A stretch of 64,000 nt of DNA, from NCBI RefSeq assembly GCF_005885815.1, contig NZ_CP040602.1, positions 139,630 to 203,629 of the forward strand, written 5' to 3'. Position numbers and translations under genes: made by a program. The notes under the pieces were generated by a model. The model saw only the letters and a program-made list of their open reading frames with translations. It had not been told where the DNA came from and ran no database searches. The DNA is from Thiomicrorhabdus sediminis. GTDB lineage: Bacteria > Pseudomonadota > Gammaproteobacteria > Thiomicrospirales > Thiomicrospiraceae. This document shows, in pieces, positions 16,934 to 28,631 of the stretch (positions are counted from its first letter, which is position 1; each line of letters starts with the position of its first letter).

Positions 16934-18091
16934 ATGGATGTTTCTCTAAATCGCAGGGCATTTTTAAAAAACTCATTGGCGGGTGCTTTATTGGCCGCTT
17001 CGCCGACACTTTATGCAAAAACGCTAATTAGCGATGCACAGGGTCAGCAGGGTTGGTTTGCGGCGCAAGGAGATAAGGCGCATGGTTTTGGCTATGGCGG
17101 TCTAACCCATCCGGCTGCGGACCGTAATGCCGTGCATGAGTTTGATGGTTTGAGTGGCTTTCGCGGTCACGGCGGCGCCCAGCACCCACTGGAAAAACAT
17201 CGTATTTTCCTATTCGGTCGCCGTCCCAGTACCGAATCGATTGAGATTGACTTGAATAGCGGCAAGGTGGTGAACCGTATCCAAGCGACCAAGGATCGTC
17301 ATTTTTTCGGTCATGGAGCCTTTAGTGCTGATGGGCGTTACTTGTTTACCACTGAAGCCGATTTGAAAAACAATGTCGGCAAGATCGGTATTCGTGATGC
17401 GCACAGTTTTCAGCATCTTGGAGAGTATGACAGCTATGGCGTTGGGCCTCACCAGTTGATGCTGATGCCCGATAACAAACAGCTTGTTATCGCTAATGGC
17501 GGGATTTTAACGCGTCCGGAAAGCGGTCGTAAAAAACTCAATCTGGATACCATGCAATCCAATTTGGCTTTGGTGGATATTGAAAACGGGAGTCAAAACG
17601 AGCAGGTAACGGTGACGGAACCGAAAGCCAGTATTCGCCATCTTGATGTCAGCAATGACGGTACCATCGCTTTTGGTATGCAGGTGCAGCGAGAGGCTTG
17701 CGGACATGACCGTATAGTGCCTTTGACAGCGAGTTATCATGCCAAAACCGGTTTACAGATGTTTGCTCAGCCGGAAATGGTGCTGCAACAGATGGACGAC
17801 TATGTCGGTAGCGTTGCGGTAAATAGCGAGTCTCGGTTGGCAGGCTTTACCAGCCCGCATGGCGATATTGTGGGCTTTTGGCACATTGATACCGGCGAGT
17901 TCAGCGGTTATCACGCTTTGCAGGATGTCTGCGGAATTGTCAATCAAGCCGCCAGCGGCGAGTTTGCCATTACGAATTCATTCGGCATGGTGCGTATGCT
18001 GGATGCGATGAATTTAAATGAAAAACTGGCGCAGAGAAAACATCTGCCAGGGATGAAGTGGGATAACCACATGGTGGCAATCCATAGCTGA
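16934..18091 (+). CDS. DUF1513 beta-propeller-like protein with a Tat signal
   Basis: The product is about 385 residues from ATG 16934, which has AAAGG 7 bp upstream. A TTG at 16892 is in frame but would overlap the previous gene. The N-terminus carries a twin-arginine motif RRAFLK followed by a hydrophobic stretch and the cleavage-like site LYAK, so it is probably exported folded by TatABC, encoded elsewhere in this window. The body has repeated beta-rich segments (HQLMLMPDNKQLVIANGG, then IRHLDVSNDG) that suggest a seven-bladed propeller. DUF1513 genes regularly accompany imelysin operons. No enzymatic role is known. Confidence 0.88.
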   Translation: MDVSLNRRAFLKNSLAGALLAASPTLYAKTLISDAQGQQGWFAAQGDKAHGFGYGGLTHPAADRNAVHEFDGLSGFRGHGGAQHPLEKHRIFLFGRRPSTESIEIDLNSGKVVNRIQATKDRHFFGHGAFSADGRYLFTTEADLKNNVGKIGIRDAHSFQHLGEYDSYGVGPHQLMLMPDNKQLVIANGGILTRPESGRKKLNLDTMQSNLALVDIENGSQNEQVTVTEPKASIRHLDVSNDGTIAFGMQVQREACGHDRIVPLTASYHAKTGLQMFAQPEMVLQQMDDYVGSVAVNSESRLAGFTSPHGDIVGFWHIDTGEFSGYHALQDVCGIVNQAASGEFAITNSFGMVRMLDAMNLNEKLAQRKHLPGMKWDNHMVAIHS

Positions 18092-18144
18092 TTTAGAGAA
18101 TTGGTTATGGTTGAATTCGAATTTAAGAATGAAATGGAGAAGGA

Positions 18145-19197
18145 ATGAATATGTTGCAGTCTTTAATAAAAAAAGCACAGGGCTCATTGTTTACATTGCT
18201 ATTGCTGAGTTTGGCGATACCAATCAATTACGCGCAGGCCTCCGAACAAGAAGTGAATGTCTATTCGGCGCGTAAAGAGCAATTGATTAAACCTTTATTG
18301 GATGAATTTAGCCGTGACACCGGTATTAAGGTAAATTTGATTACCAGTAAGGCAGATGCCTTATTGCAGCGCTTGCAGTCGGAAGGTGCCTTAAGCCCTG
18401 CGGATTTGCTGGTAACCGTTGATGCCGGGCGTCTTTATCGTGCCAAGCAAGCGGGTGTTCTGCAGCCGATCAACGATGAGAATATCTTGAATTCGGTGCC
18501 TAAGCATTTGCGAGATCGTGATAACGACTGGATTGGACTGACCACCCGTGCCCGAGTGATTGTCTACGCTAAAGACCGCGTCGATCCGCAAGAGTTATCG
18601 ACTTATGAGGCTTTGACCGATAAGAAATGGCATAAGCGTCTATGTATTCGTTCGTCCAATAATATCTATAATCAGTCGCTAGTTGCATCGATGATTGCTC
18701 AGCAAGGCGAGCAGGCTACCCAGCAATGGGCTGACGCTTTGGTGAAAAACTTTGCCCGTAAACCTAAAGGCGGTGACCGTGATCAGGTGATGGCTGTGGC
18801 CGCTGGTCAGTGTGATATCGCGGTTATCAACACCTATTATTTAGGCAAGATGCTAAGTGGGCTGGATGAAGGACAGAAACAAGCCGCAGAAAAGGTTGCC
18901 ATCTTTTGGCCAAACCAGCAAGGTCGTGGTGCTCACGTCAATGTCAGTGGTATCGCTTTGACCAAAGCGTCTAAAAACAAGGAGAATGCCTTGAAACTGA
19001 TTGAATTTATGCTTTCTGAGCCGGCACAGGCTTGGTATGCCGAAACCAATAACGAATATCCGGCGGTGGAAGACGTTGAATGGAGCCCGACATTAAAGAA
19101 TTGGGGTGAGTTTAAATCAGACGCGTTAAATCTGACCGAGCTGGGTATTTATAATGCTCAAGCGGTAAAGATTATGGATCGAGCCGGTTGGCGTTAA
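18145..19197 (+). CDS. Fe3+ ABC-transporter periplasmic binding protein (FbpA/FutA type)
   Basis: The 350-residue protein has a signal peptide ending NYAQASEQ and the start of the mature family fold, EVNVYSARKEQLIKPLLDEF. Iron-coordinating tyrosines are visible as the adjacent pair in VINTYYLGKML, with another in VYSARK. This is the classical transferrin-like Fe3+ binding protein. Two start codons, ATG 18145 and 18151, fit the AGGA/GGAG sites. No permease or ATPase gene (FbpB, FbpC) is nearby, so either they lie elsewhere or this protein passes iron to another importer. It closes up against the peroxidase gene. Confidence 0.92.
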   Translation: MNMLQSLIKKAQGSLFTLLLLSLAIPINYAQASEQEVNVYSARKEQLIKPLLDEFSRDTGIKVNLITSKADALLQRLQSEGALSPADLLVTVDAGRLYRAKQAGVLQPINDENILNSVPKHLRDRDNDWIGLTTRARVIVYAKDRVDPQELSTYEALTDKKWHKRLCIRSSNNIYNQSLVASMIAQQGEQATQQWADALVKNFARKPKGGDRDQVMAVAAGQCDIAVINTYYLGKMLSGLDEGQKQAAEKVAIFWPNQQGRGAHVNVSGIALTKASKNKENALKLIEFMLSEPAQAWYAETNNEYPAVEDVEWSPTLKNWGEFKSDALNLTELGIYNAQAVKIMDRAGWR

Positions 19198-19201
19198 TTC
19201 A

Positions 19202-20425
19202 GTGAAGTCTTGGTATTATGCTTTAATCGGATTAGGCATGGTGAGCTTGACCATGCCTATGACGGTTCAGGCGCAACAAGTTCAGAGCGCGATCGTTTCC
19301 AAACAGCAGTTGGGAGAGTTGTTGTTCAATGATCGCAACCTGTCGTTGAATCGCCAGCAATCCTGCGCCAGTTGCCATAACCCGGCCGCGGCTTTTATCG
19401 ATAGTCGTGTCGATGAAAAGGGCAACAGACTGATGACTTCTCTAGGTACCGATAATAAATCGATTGGCGGGCGTAATACACCTACCGTCACCTATGCCGT
19501 TTTCACGCCGAGTTTCGACTTGCAGGGGGCTCATTCACGCTTTAATTCACAGCAAAGTGATTATCATGGTCCTGTAGGGGGCATGTTTTTAGACGGACGT
19601 GAAGCCGGCTTAGCTGAACAAGCCGGTCAGCCGCCCCTGAACCCGCTGGAAATGCAGATGCCATCAAAACAGAAGGTGGTTGAACGGTTACAGGAGAACA
19701 GGTTGTATCGAGAAGCATTTAACCGTTTTTATGGCAGTAATGTGTTTGCTCAAACCGATAACGCATACTGGGCGATGACCGATGCCATCGCGGAGTTTGA
19801 GAAATCACCCGAAGTGTCCAGTTTCGATGCTAAATATGATCGTGTTTTGCGTGGTGAAGAGGAGTTCAGTTTTAAGGAGCTTTCAGGCAAGTCTTTGTTT
19901 TTCTCACAGCAGTTCACCAACTGTGCAACCTGTCATCAAGGCCATGCAAACGGTTATGACAAAGAGACTTTCAGCAACTATGAATACCATAATATTGGTG
20001 TGCCGAAAAATGCTGACTTAGCCAAGTTGCAGTTGCAAGCCAACGGCGTTTCCCAACAAGATCATGGCCTGTTGGATAATCCGGCGGTGAACAGTGGCGC
20101 ACATTTGGGTCAATTTAAGGTGCCGACACTGAGAAATGTCGCGGTCAGCGCACCCTATATGCATAATGGTGTTTTCCAAGACCTGTCTACGGTCATCAAG
20201 TTTTACGATCATTTTTTGCTGGGCTCAAAGCACAAAATCAATCCGGAGACGGGCAAGCCATGGCTGGATCCTGAGTTTGCCGAGACGGTTTCCTGGCAGG
20301 AGTTAAAGGACGGCAGGAAGTTAAAGCCTTTTCAGGTTGAGCAGATGGTCTGTTTTTTAAGAACCTTGACGGATAAGCGCTATGAGCATTTGATCGAGAA
20401 AAACGGCATTGAATGTGCTGACTAA
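19202..20425 (+). CDS. di-haem cytochrome c peroxidase / MauG family
   Basis: This 407-residue secreted protein starts at GTG 19202, 4 bp after the FbpA stop. It has a signal peptide (cleavage near VQAQ) and two CxxCH motifs: SCASCH near residue 57 and NCATCH near 241. The family signature RNVAVSAPYMHNG is present. Members reduce H2O2 to water with electrons from cytochrome c, or act as MauG-like oxidases. In this operon it may oxidise ferrous iron or consume peroxide during iron handling; that is inference. It is the last gene of the operon and abuts a convergent PilZ gene only 12 bp away. Confidence 0.92.
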   Translation: MKSWYYALIGLGMVSLTMPMTVQAQQVQSAIVSKQQLGELLFNDRNLSLNRQQSCASCHNPAAAFIDSRVDEKGNRLMTSLGTDNKSIGGRNTPTVTYAVFTPSFDLQGAHSRFNSQQSDYHGPVGGMFLDGREAGLAEQAGQPPLNPLEMQMPSKQKVVERLQENRLYREAFNRFYGSNVFAQTDNAYWAMTDAIAEFEKSPEVSSFDAKYDRVLRGEEEFSFKELSGKSLFFSQQFTNCATCHQGHANGYDKETFSNYEYHNIGVPKNADLAKLQLQANGVSQQDHGLLDNPAVNSGAHLGQFKVPTLRNVAVSAPYMHNGVFQDLSTVIKFYDHFLLGSKHKINPETGKPWLDPEFAETVSWQELKDGRKLKPFQVEQMVCFLRTLTDKRYEHLIEKNGIECAD

Positions 20426-20437
20426 CGGAGTAGTTCC

Positions 20438-20824
20438 TCAACCAAGAGCTCTAGGAGTATCGCCTTCGATCGTCTCAAAGAACTTTTTATATTCTAAAGA
20501 GTTCTTGGCGATGCTGCCGCCAATATAGTATTCAAAATCGACTTCCTGACATGAATGGACATGAACCTTAAGGCTAACCGGAATCATGGTGTTGGCCGAT
20601 TTACGTTCAAAATTGATTTCAATCACGTCATCAGATTTCAAAGGGACTGCAGATAAGAAACCGATGCCATGCTCTGACATATTGATAATGGTCGTATAGA
20701 TGGTACGGTCGTTCTGGATAAGAATCGAGGGTAAATGCGCAGGAAGACGCGCTTCACGGCGTCGATCAATGTAGCTTTGACTGGTTTTTTGCTGTGCTGA
20801 ACTGTTGTTGTCGTGGCTTTTCAT
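20438..20824 (-). CDS. PilZ-domain c-di-GMP receptor
   Basis: The 128-residue single-domain protein has the two halves of the PilZ c-di-GMP site: an RRREAR segment (RxxxR) near residue 21 and NMSEHGIGF (N/DxSxxG) near residue 48. It has no signal peptide. It is one of two neighbouring PilZ genes on the minus strand, 76 bp apart, that look like diverged duplicates. Binding to c-di-GMP is predicted; the downstream partner cannot be told from sequence. Confidence 0.88.
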   Translation of the reverse strand: MKSHDNNSSAQQKTSQSYIDRRREARLPAHLPSILIQNDRTIYTTIINMSEHGIGFLSAVPLKSDDVIEINFERKSANTMIPVSLKVHVHSCQEVDFEYYIGGSIAKNSLEYKKFFETIEGDTPRALG

Positions 20825-20900
20825 TAATCTTGGGTTTCTTTCTAGGTTATTGATTCATCATAGCAAAAAGAACGCGCTTTACAATCGAAATTTAGGTAGA

Positions 20901-21275
20901 TTATAAATTGACCATTCTAGGGTCTGTATAAAGTGCCGTCTGATGGTCTTTGATGTCGTGCAAGGCATCGAAAATATCAAAATAATCTTGATCGTTCACC
21001 TCTAGGCGTACACCTATATGGCTATTTTGCGAATAGGTAATACAGTGTTTGACGGTCCCCTTGAATTGAAACTGATGCAGTCGATTGTTTTCAATGGGTG
21101 AGACAATATCAAAATGTACCTCAATATTTGAATCCACCTCGGGATGACTGCTGCTAATAAAACCAACGCCATGACGTGAAAAATCGGTCATGGTGGCGTA
21201 GATATGCCGGTCTCCTAAGAACATCACTATAGGCCGATTCGATGGGAATCGAATATGTTGGCGTTTTTCTTTCAT
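20901..21275 (-). CDS. PilZ-domain c-di-GMP receptor (second copy)
   Basis: The 124-residue protein shares the same layout as the downstream copy: RQHIR (RxxxR) near residue 5 and DFSRHGVGF near residue 32. The N-terminal tail before the first arginine motif is only four residues, shorter than in the neighbour. It is transcribed first of the pair. Family function (c-di-GMP binding) is well established; the target is unknown. Confidence 0.88.
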   Translation of the reverse strand: MKEKRQHIRFPSNRPIVMFLGDRHIYATMTDFSRHGVGFISSSHPEVDSNIEVHFDIVSPIENNRLHQFQFKGTVKHCITYSQNSHIGVRLEVNDQDYFDIFDALHDIKDHQTALYTDPRMVNL

Positions 21276-21457
21276 AAATTGAAAACCTTGGTCTCGTATT
21301 GAAGATTGTTGCTTGCCATTATAGGCGTATTTTTACGGATAGGTTATAAAGCCTTTTTTTGCTGGATTAAATTCTTTTAACAGAAGGCTTCGCCAGTTGG
21401 CATTTTCGGTTGTCTGGTGTATGGTTTCGCCAATTGAGCAAATTATTAAAGGGGATG

Positions 21458-21997
21458 ATGGTGGCAATTAGAAAATATAAAGGCATAGCACCACAAATCG
21501 ACATGCAAGCCTGGGTCGATGACAACGCAGTAGTGATTGGTAGATGTAAACTGGCTAAAGATGTCGGTATCTGGCCTAATGCTACGTTACGAGGTGATGT
21601 TAATGATATTGAAATCGGTGAAGGTTCTAATATTCAAGATGGTGCGGTCGTTCACACCACCCATGAAAGCGATATGTCTAACGGCTCGAAATGCATTGTC
21701 GGTAAACACGTCACTGTCGGCCATAATGCGGTACTGCACGGCTGTATTATCGAAGATGAGTGTCTGATTGGTATGGGAGCCGTTGTTTTGGACAATGCCG
21801 TAGTGGAAAAACACGTTCTGGTTGCAGCCAATGCACTGGTGCCACCCGGCAAGGTTCTGCAAAGCGGTTATCTTTATGTCGGCTCGCCGGTCAAGCAGGC
21901 AAGGCCTCTTAGCGAAAAGGAGTTGGCCTTTTTCCGTTATTCCGCGGAGCACTATATCAAATTGAAAAATGAATATGCCGAGCAGGAAGAGGCTTAA
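21458..21997 (+). CDS. gamma-class carbonic anhydrase family protein (YrdA-like)
   Basis: The product is about 179 residues with a left-handed beta-helix built from hexapeptide repeats, as seen in WPNATLRGDVNDIEIGEGSN and VTVGHNAVLHGCII. Three His residues in VVHTTHES, VTVGHNAVLHG are the expected zinc or iron ligands. YrdA/CaiE relatives often lack measurable carbonic anhydrase activity, so activity is not assured. AAAGGGG precedes three candidate starts (ATG 21455, ATG 21458, GTG 21461); spacing favours the latter two. Confidence 0.9.
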   Translation: MVAIRKYKGIAPQIDMQAWVDDNAVVIGRCKLAKDVGIWPNATLRGDVNDIEIGEGSNIQDGAVVHTTHESDMSNGSKCIVGKHVTVGHNAVLHGCIIEDECLIGMGAVVLDNAVVEKHVLVAANALVPPGKVLQSGYLYVGSPVKQARPLSEKELAFFRYSAEHYIKLKNEYAEQEEA

Positions 21998-22022
21998 GCC
22001 TAAGTCTAAAACGCTTTGACAA

Positions 22023-22058
22023 AAGCCGGTCACCTGATATACAAGTGACCGGCTTTTT
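22023..22058 (+). terminator. rho-independent terminator after the gamma-CA gene
   Basis: AGCCGGTCAC pairs with GTGACCGGCT around a 10-nt loop, followed by TTTTTT. Confidence 0.88.
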
Positions 22059-22377
22059 TGTGCCTGCATATCGGTATTAATAAGTTGATTTATCAGCATT
22101 TTCTGAAATAGAAAATTTATTTTATTTTGCCTGCAGGGATAGGTTTATTCAATGGATGGATCTGCCGTTCAATGGCAGCCCTAGGTTATCGGATAAATCC
22201 AGGTAATCAATATGGGTAAGTTGTAATCGATTGATATATTTGGGTTTTAACTTAACTTTTTAGCTTTTAGCCCAAGATTTAGATAAATTCACAAACCCAT
22301 TAATTCTACTGCCGGTTGGCGTATTAAACAATCAAAATTTCGCATGGCGAAATGGTGCCGTTTGATATTTTTGCACC

Positions 22378-22414
22378 ATAGAAAAAAACTATCGATTCGT
22401 TAGTAATTATTAAC
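22378..22414. promoter_or_regulatory. OxyR-like operator upstream of katG
   Basis: ATAGAAAAAAACTAT (22378-22392) matches 9 of the 10 fixed positions of the OxyR half-site. At the canonical 7-bp spacing a second half (22400-22414) matches 5 of 10. The site lies about 105 bp before katG. The remainder of the 499-bp gap 21998-22496 is AT-rich, holds the preceding terminator and shows no other gene. Confidence 0.6.
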
Positions 22415-22460
22415 TTTGATTTTGTAATTAATTGATTAACAATGACTTTTGATTTGTTGA

Positions 22461-24674
<2,214 letters not shown>

Positions 24675-24701
24675 AACATAGGGATCCTTGCATCAAATAA
24701 A

Positions 24702-24737
24702 AAACGCTGCAAGCTTTGCGCCGGCAGCGTTTTTTTA
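24702..24737. terminator. terminator between convergent katG and aroE
   Basis: AAACGCTGC pairs with GCAGCGTTT across a 14-nt loop, with T-rich flank on the plus strand and AAAA on the other side, so it could serve both directions. Confidence 0.8.
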
Positions 24738-24767
24738 TATTGTGCAAAATGTTTTTAACTTTTGCCT

Positions 24768-25610
24768 TTAATCTTCGTTCTGCATGATTTGACGCACTTC
24801 GGCAATAACCGGTGCGGTTTCAGGCTTGACGCCTCGCCATAGATAAAATGCCTCAGCCGCTTGTCCAACCAGCATGCCTAGACCATCCATGGTCTGACAA
24901 TCAGGCTGAGCCTGTTTCGCCCACTGCATAAATACCGTAGGTTCGGTGCTATACATCATGTCATAAACCAAAGAGTTACTGGCAATCACTCCTGTGCTGA
25001 TAGGTGGTAGTTTCCCTTCCAGACTGGCCGCGGTGCCGTTAATAATAATATCGAATGTTTGTGCCGGGATGTCATCCCAGCCACTGGCACTCATCGGCAC
25101 GCTGGTGGTAAATCGCTGCCCGAGTTTTTCGGCACGCATGGCAGTGCGATTGGCGATATGGACTTGTTTGGGATGCTTGTCTAATAAAGGCTCTAAAATG
25201 CCTTGTACCGCACCACCTGCACCCAGGATCAACACGCTTTTATCGGCAAACGGGCATTGACCGTTTTGTTCAATATCATTCACCAGACCAATGCCATCGG
25301 TATTGTCACCGGTTGTGCTGCCATCTTCATTGAAAATAAAAGTGTTTACCGCTTGGGCGATTTGTGCGCGTTGCGTCAATTCATCGGCATATTCAAACGC
25401 ATCTAACTTATAAGGCACAGTGATATTAATGCCTTTGTAGCCACGGTTTTTCAGGTCGGCCATTTTCCAGGTAAAGCTGGTGTCGTCCGAATCAATCAGA
25501 ATGGCTTCATAACTCAAATCCTGATTGGTTTGTTCGGCAAATAAGCGGTGAATTAGTGGTGATTTGGAGTGCGCAATCGGATAACCGACCACAGCGTATT
25601 TATCGCTCAT
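24768..25610 (-). CDS. aroE: shikimate dehydrogenase (NADP+)
   Basis: The 280-residue enzyme reduces 3-dehydroshikimate to shikimate for aromatic amino acid synthesis. It starts MSDKYAVVGYPIAHSKSPLIH, which includes the shikimate-binding SKS. The catalytic Lys and Asp lie in NITVPYKLDAFEYADELT and GDNTDG, and the NADP-binding GAGGAVQG is present. A longer frame reaches 25763, but its extra 51 residues are unlike AroE and run into hemB, so the ATG at 25610 is used. It lies 112 bp after hemB on the same strand. Confidence 0.95.
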   Translation of the reverse strand: MSDKYAVVGYPIAHSKSPLIHRLFAEQTNQDLSYEAILIDSDDTSFTWKMADLKNRGYKGINITVPYKLDAFEYADELTQRAQIAQAVNTFIFNEDGSTTGDNTDGIGLVNDIEQNGQCPFADKSVLILGAGGAVQGILEPLLDKHPKQVHIANRTAMRAEKLGQRFTTSVPMSASGWDDIPAQTFDIIINGTAASLEGKLPPISTGVIASNSLVYDMMYSTEPTVFMQWAKQAQPDCQTMDGLGMLVGQAAEAFYLWRGVKPETAPVIAEVRQIMQNED

Positions 25611-25722
25611 AAAGTTTTCTCGATATACATTAAGCCAAAAAGTTAAGCCGGGAATAGCCCTTAGAAATATGAGCCTTTTTGAATAAAGGCTCATGATAAT
25701 AAGGTGCAAGTAGATTAAAGGG

Positions 25723-26751
<1,029 letters not shown>

Positions 26752-26758
26752 TTAATAT

Positions 26759-26780
26759 ATGCAGGAATCATACCTGCCCA
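26759..26780. repeat. small dyad upstream of hemB
   Basis: GCAGG-AATCATA-CCTGC with partly matching flanks (ATG and CAT) lies 32-53 bp before the hemB start. It could be an operator or a 5'-UTR hairpin. The rest of the 542-bp gap 26728-27269 is very AT-rich and otherwise holds only the sox upstream elements. Confidence 0.35.
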
Positions 26781-27014
26781 TGTTTTAAAAATAAAGCGAC
26801 TCGCTGCCAAGGGCGGTTGAAAATAGTCCATCTTGGTTAAACGGTCAATTTTTATCCGGGTAGGGGAAAATGAGATAGCGGCGATAAATCTATTTATGGT
26901 GTGCGATTAAAAAGATTTACATTAAATAATCGTATTAAGTGTTAGTACGTAATATAAATTAAGCCTATGTGCATTGTATTGGATATACCACTATATGATG
27001 TGTTTTAGGCGCTG

Positions 27015-27080
27015 AATCATAAAACCGTATAGAAAGTATGCTAATTAATCATAAAAAAATTATATAAGAGAATGCTAATT
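27015..27080 (+). repeat. tandem imperfect direct repeat (32 + 34 bp) upstream of soxC
   Basis: Two adjacent units each start AATCATAAAA (27015-27024, 27047-27056) and end ATGCTAATT (27038-27046, 27072-27080), with a variable A/T-rich middle. The units abut directly. They lie 190-255 bp before soxC, a plausible place for binding of an activator, about three helical turns apart. Confidence 0.5.
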
Positions 27081-27222
27081 TTTCTTAGTCTAGAGGTTGC
27101 AGTAAGTTGCCATAAAATTTATTATAACCTGCTAGCAATAACTGTATTAGCCTTGGTTGAAGTATCAACTTTACGGCAATCCAGGCTATTTTTGGATAAT
27201 TTAAACTCTTGAATCTGGGGTG

Positions 27223-27249
27223 TTACCTAATTTATTCGGAATCAGGTAA
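27223..27249. promoter_or_regulatory. 10-bp inverted repeat just upstream of soxC
   Basis: TTACCTAATT and AATCAGGTAA (9 of 10 complementary) flank the 7-nt spacer TATTCGG. The dyad ends 20 bp before the soxC start and just before its ribosome site AAGGAG. It could be a repressor operator or an mRNA stem-loop in the leader. Confidence 0.5.
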
Positions 27250-27269
27250 ATGCCATCAAGGAGCAATAA

Positions 27270-28631
27270 ATGACAGATCAAATCGTAGAAAAGGTTGCAG
27301 TTCAGACTGAAGAATCTCGCAACCAAGGTCGTCGCGCCTTTTTGAAAGGTTCTGCGGCCGTAGCTGGTGGTGTGATGTTCACTAAAGCAGCAAGTGCAGC
27401 GGAAGGTGCTGGCTATGACGCTAAGAAAGCGGTAGCACCTTATGCAGGTAAAGAAGAAATCACAACTGTATTACAAGATGGTGCAGCGCGTAAAACACTA
27501 GGTTTCGGTGTTCGTAAATACCCATATGGTATGCCTTCTCCTTTCGAGAAAGAAGTTCAGCGTCGTACTCTTGAGTGGTTGACACCTGACTCAATGGCGT
27601 CTATCACTATGACTCCATTACACCAGTTACACGGTATCATTACGCCAAACGGTCTTCACTTTGAGCGTTTCCACGGTGGTGTACCTACTATCAATCCTGA
27701 TGAGCACCGTCTAGTTATTCACGGTCTTGTTGAGCGCCCATTGATCTTCACTATGGATGATCTTAAGCGTTTCCCATCAGTATCACGTATTCACTTCGTA
27801 GAGTGTCCTGCTAACGGTGCGATGGAGTGGAAAGGTGTTCAGTTGAACTCTGTTCAGTGGACTCACGGTATGATGTCTTGTGTTGAATACACAGGTGTAC
27901 GTCTATCTGACCTATTGAAAGAAGCTGGTATCAAGCCAGAAGGTAAGTGGATCATTCCTGAAGGTGCGGATGCAGCTGGTATGGCTCGTTCTATCCCTCT
28001 AGATCTAGCGATGGATGACTGTTTCATTGCTTACGCTCAAAACGGTGAAGCGCTACGTCGTGAACAGGGTTACCCTATCCGACTAGTTGTTCCTGGTTGT
28101 GAAGCGAACATGTGGGTTAAATACCTACGTCGTATCCAAGTTCACGATGTGCCTATGCAGCACCGTGAAGAAACTTCTAAGTATACAGAATTGATGCCAG
28201 ATGGTACTGCGCAGCGTTTCTCATGGTACATGGAAGCAAACTCTGTAATCACTTACCCATCACCAGACTTCAAAATGGAAGGTCCTGGTAAATACTTCCT
28301 ACGCGGTCTAGCTTGGTCTGGTCGTGGTAAGGTTGCTCACGTTGACATCTCTGTTGACGGTGGTAAGACATGGAAAGAAGCTCACTTTACTTCTCCAGTT
28401 CTTGATAAAGCTTGGACTCGTTTCGAACTTGAATGGGATTGGGATGGTTCAGAAGCATTCCTAATGAGCCGTGTTACAGATGAAACTGGTTACGTTCAGC
28501 CGCCAATGCCGCAGATGCGTAAACTAGAAGGTACAAACAACGTTTACCACCGTACAGCTATGGTTACATGGCGCGTACACGCTTGGGAAGATGGTAAAAA
28601 CGGAGGCTTGATTGAAAATGTTCAGTACTAA
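27270..28631 (+). CDS. soxC: SoxC, molybdenum subunit of the sulfane dehydrogenase SoxCD
   Basis: The 453-residue protein belongs to the sulfite-oxidase fold. The Tat signal GRRAFLKG (residues 20-27) precedes the cleavage-like site ASAAE, so it is exported folded with its cofactor. The molybdenum-ligating Cys179 is in FVECPANGAMEW, and RRIQVHDVPM marks the end of the Moco domain before the Ig-like dimerisation domain. SoxCD oxidises the sulfane sulfur bound to SoxYZ, yielding six electrons per thiosulfate. The ribosome site AAGGAG is strong. Codon use is heavily biased (GGT, GTT, CGT, CTA), suggesting high expression. Confidence 0.96.
   Translation: MTDQIVEKVAVQTEESRNQGRRAFLKGSAAVAGGVMFTKAASAAEGAGYDAKKAVAPYAGKEEITTVLQDGAARKTLGFGVRKYPYGMPSPFEKEVQRRTLEWLTPDSMASITMTPLHQLHGIITPNGLHFERFHGGVPTINPDEHRLVIHGLVERPLIFTMDDLKRFPSVSRIHFVECPANGAMEWKGVQLNSVQWTHGMMSCVEYTGVRLSDLLKEAGIKPEGKWIIPEGADAAGMARSIPLDLAMDDCFIAYAQNGEALRREQGYPIRLVVPGCEANMWVKYLRRIQVHDVPMQHREETSKYTELMPDGTAQRFSWYMEANSVITYPSPDFKMEGPGKYFLRGLAWSGRGKVAHVDISVDGGKTWKEAHFTSPVLDKAWTRFELEWDWDGSEAFLMSRVTDETGYVQPPMPQMRKLEGTNNVYHRTAMVTWRVHAWEDGKNGGLIENVQY

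Noticed and set aside
21587..22099. 170-codon minus-strand frame opposite the gamma-CA gene
   Set aside because: It is antisense to the beta-helix gene and starts in the terminator region.
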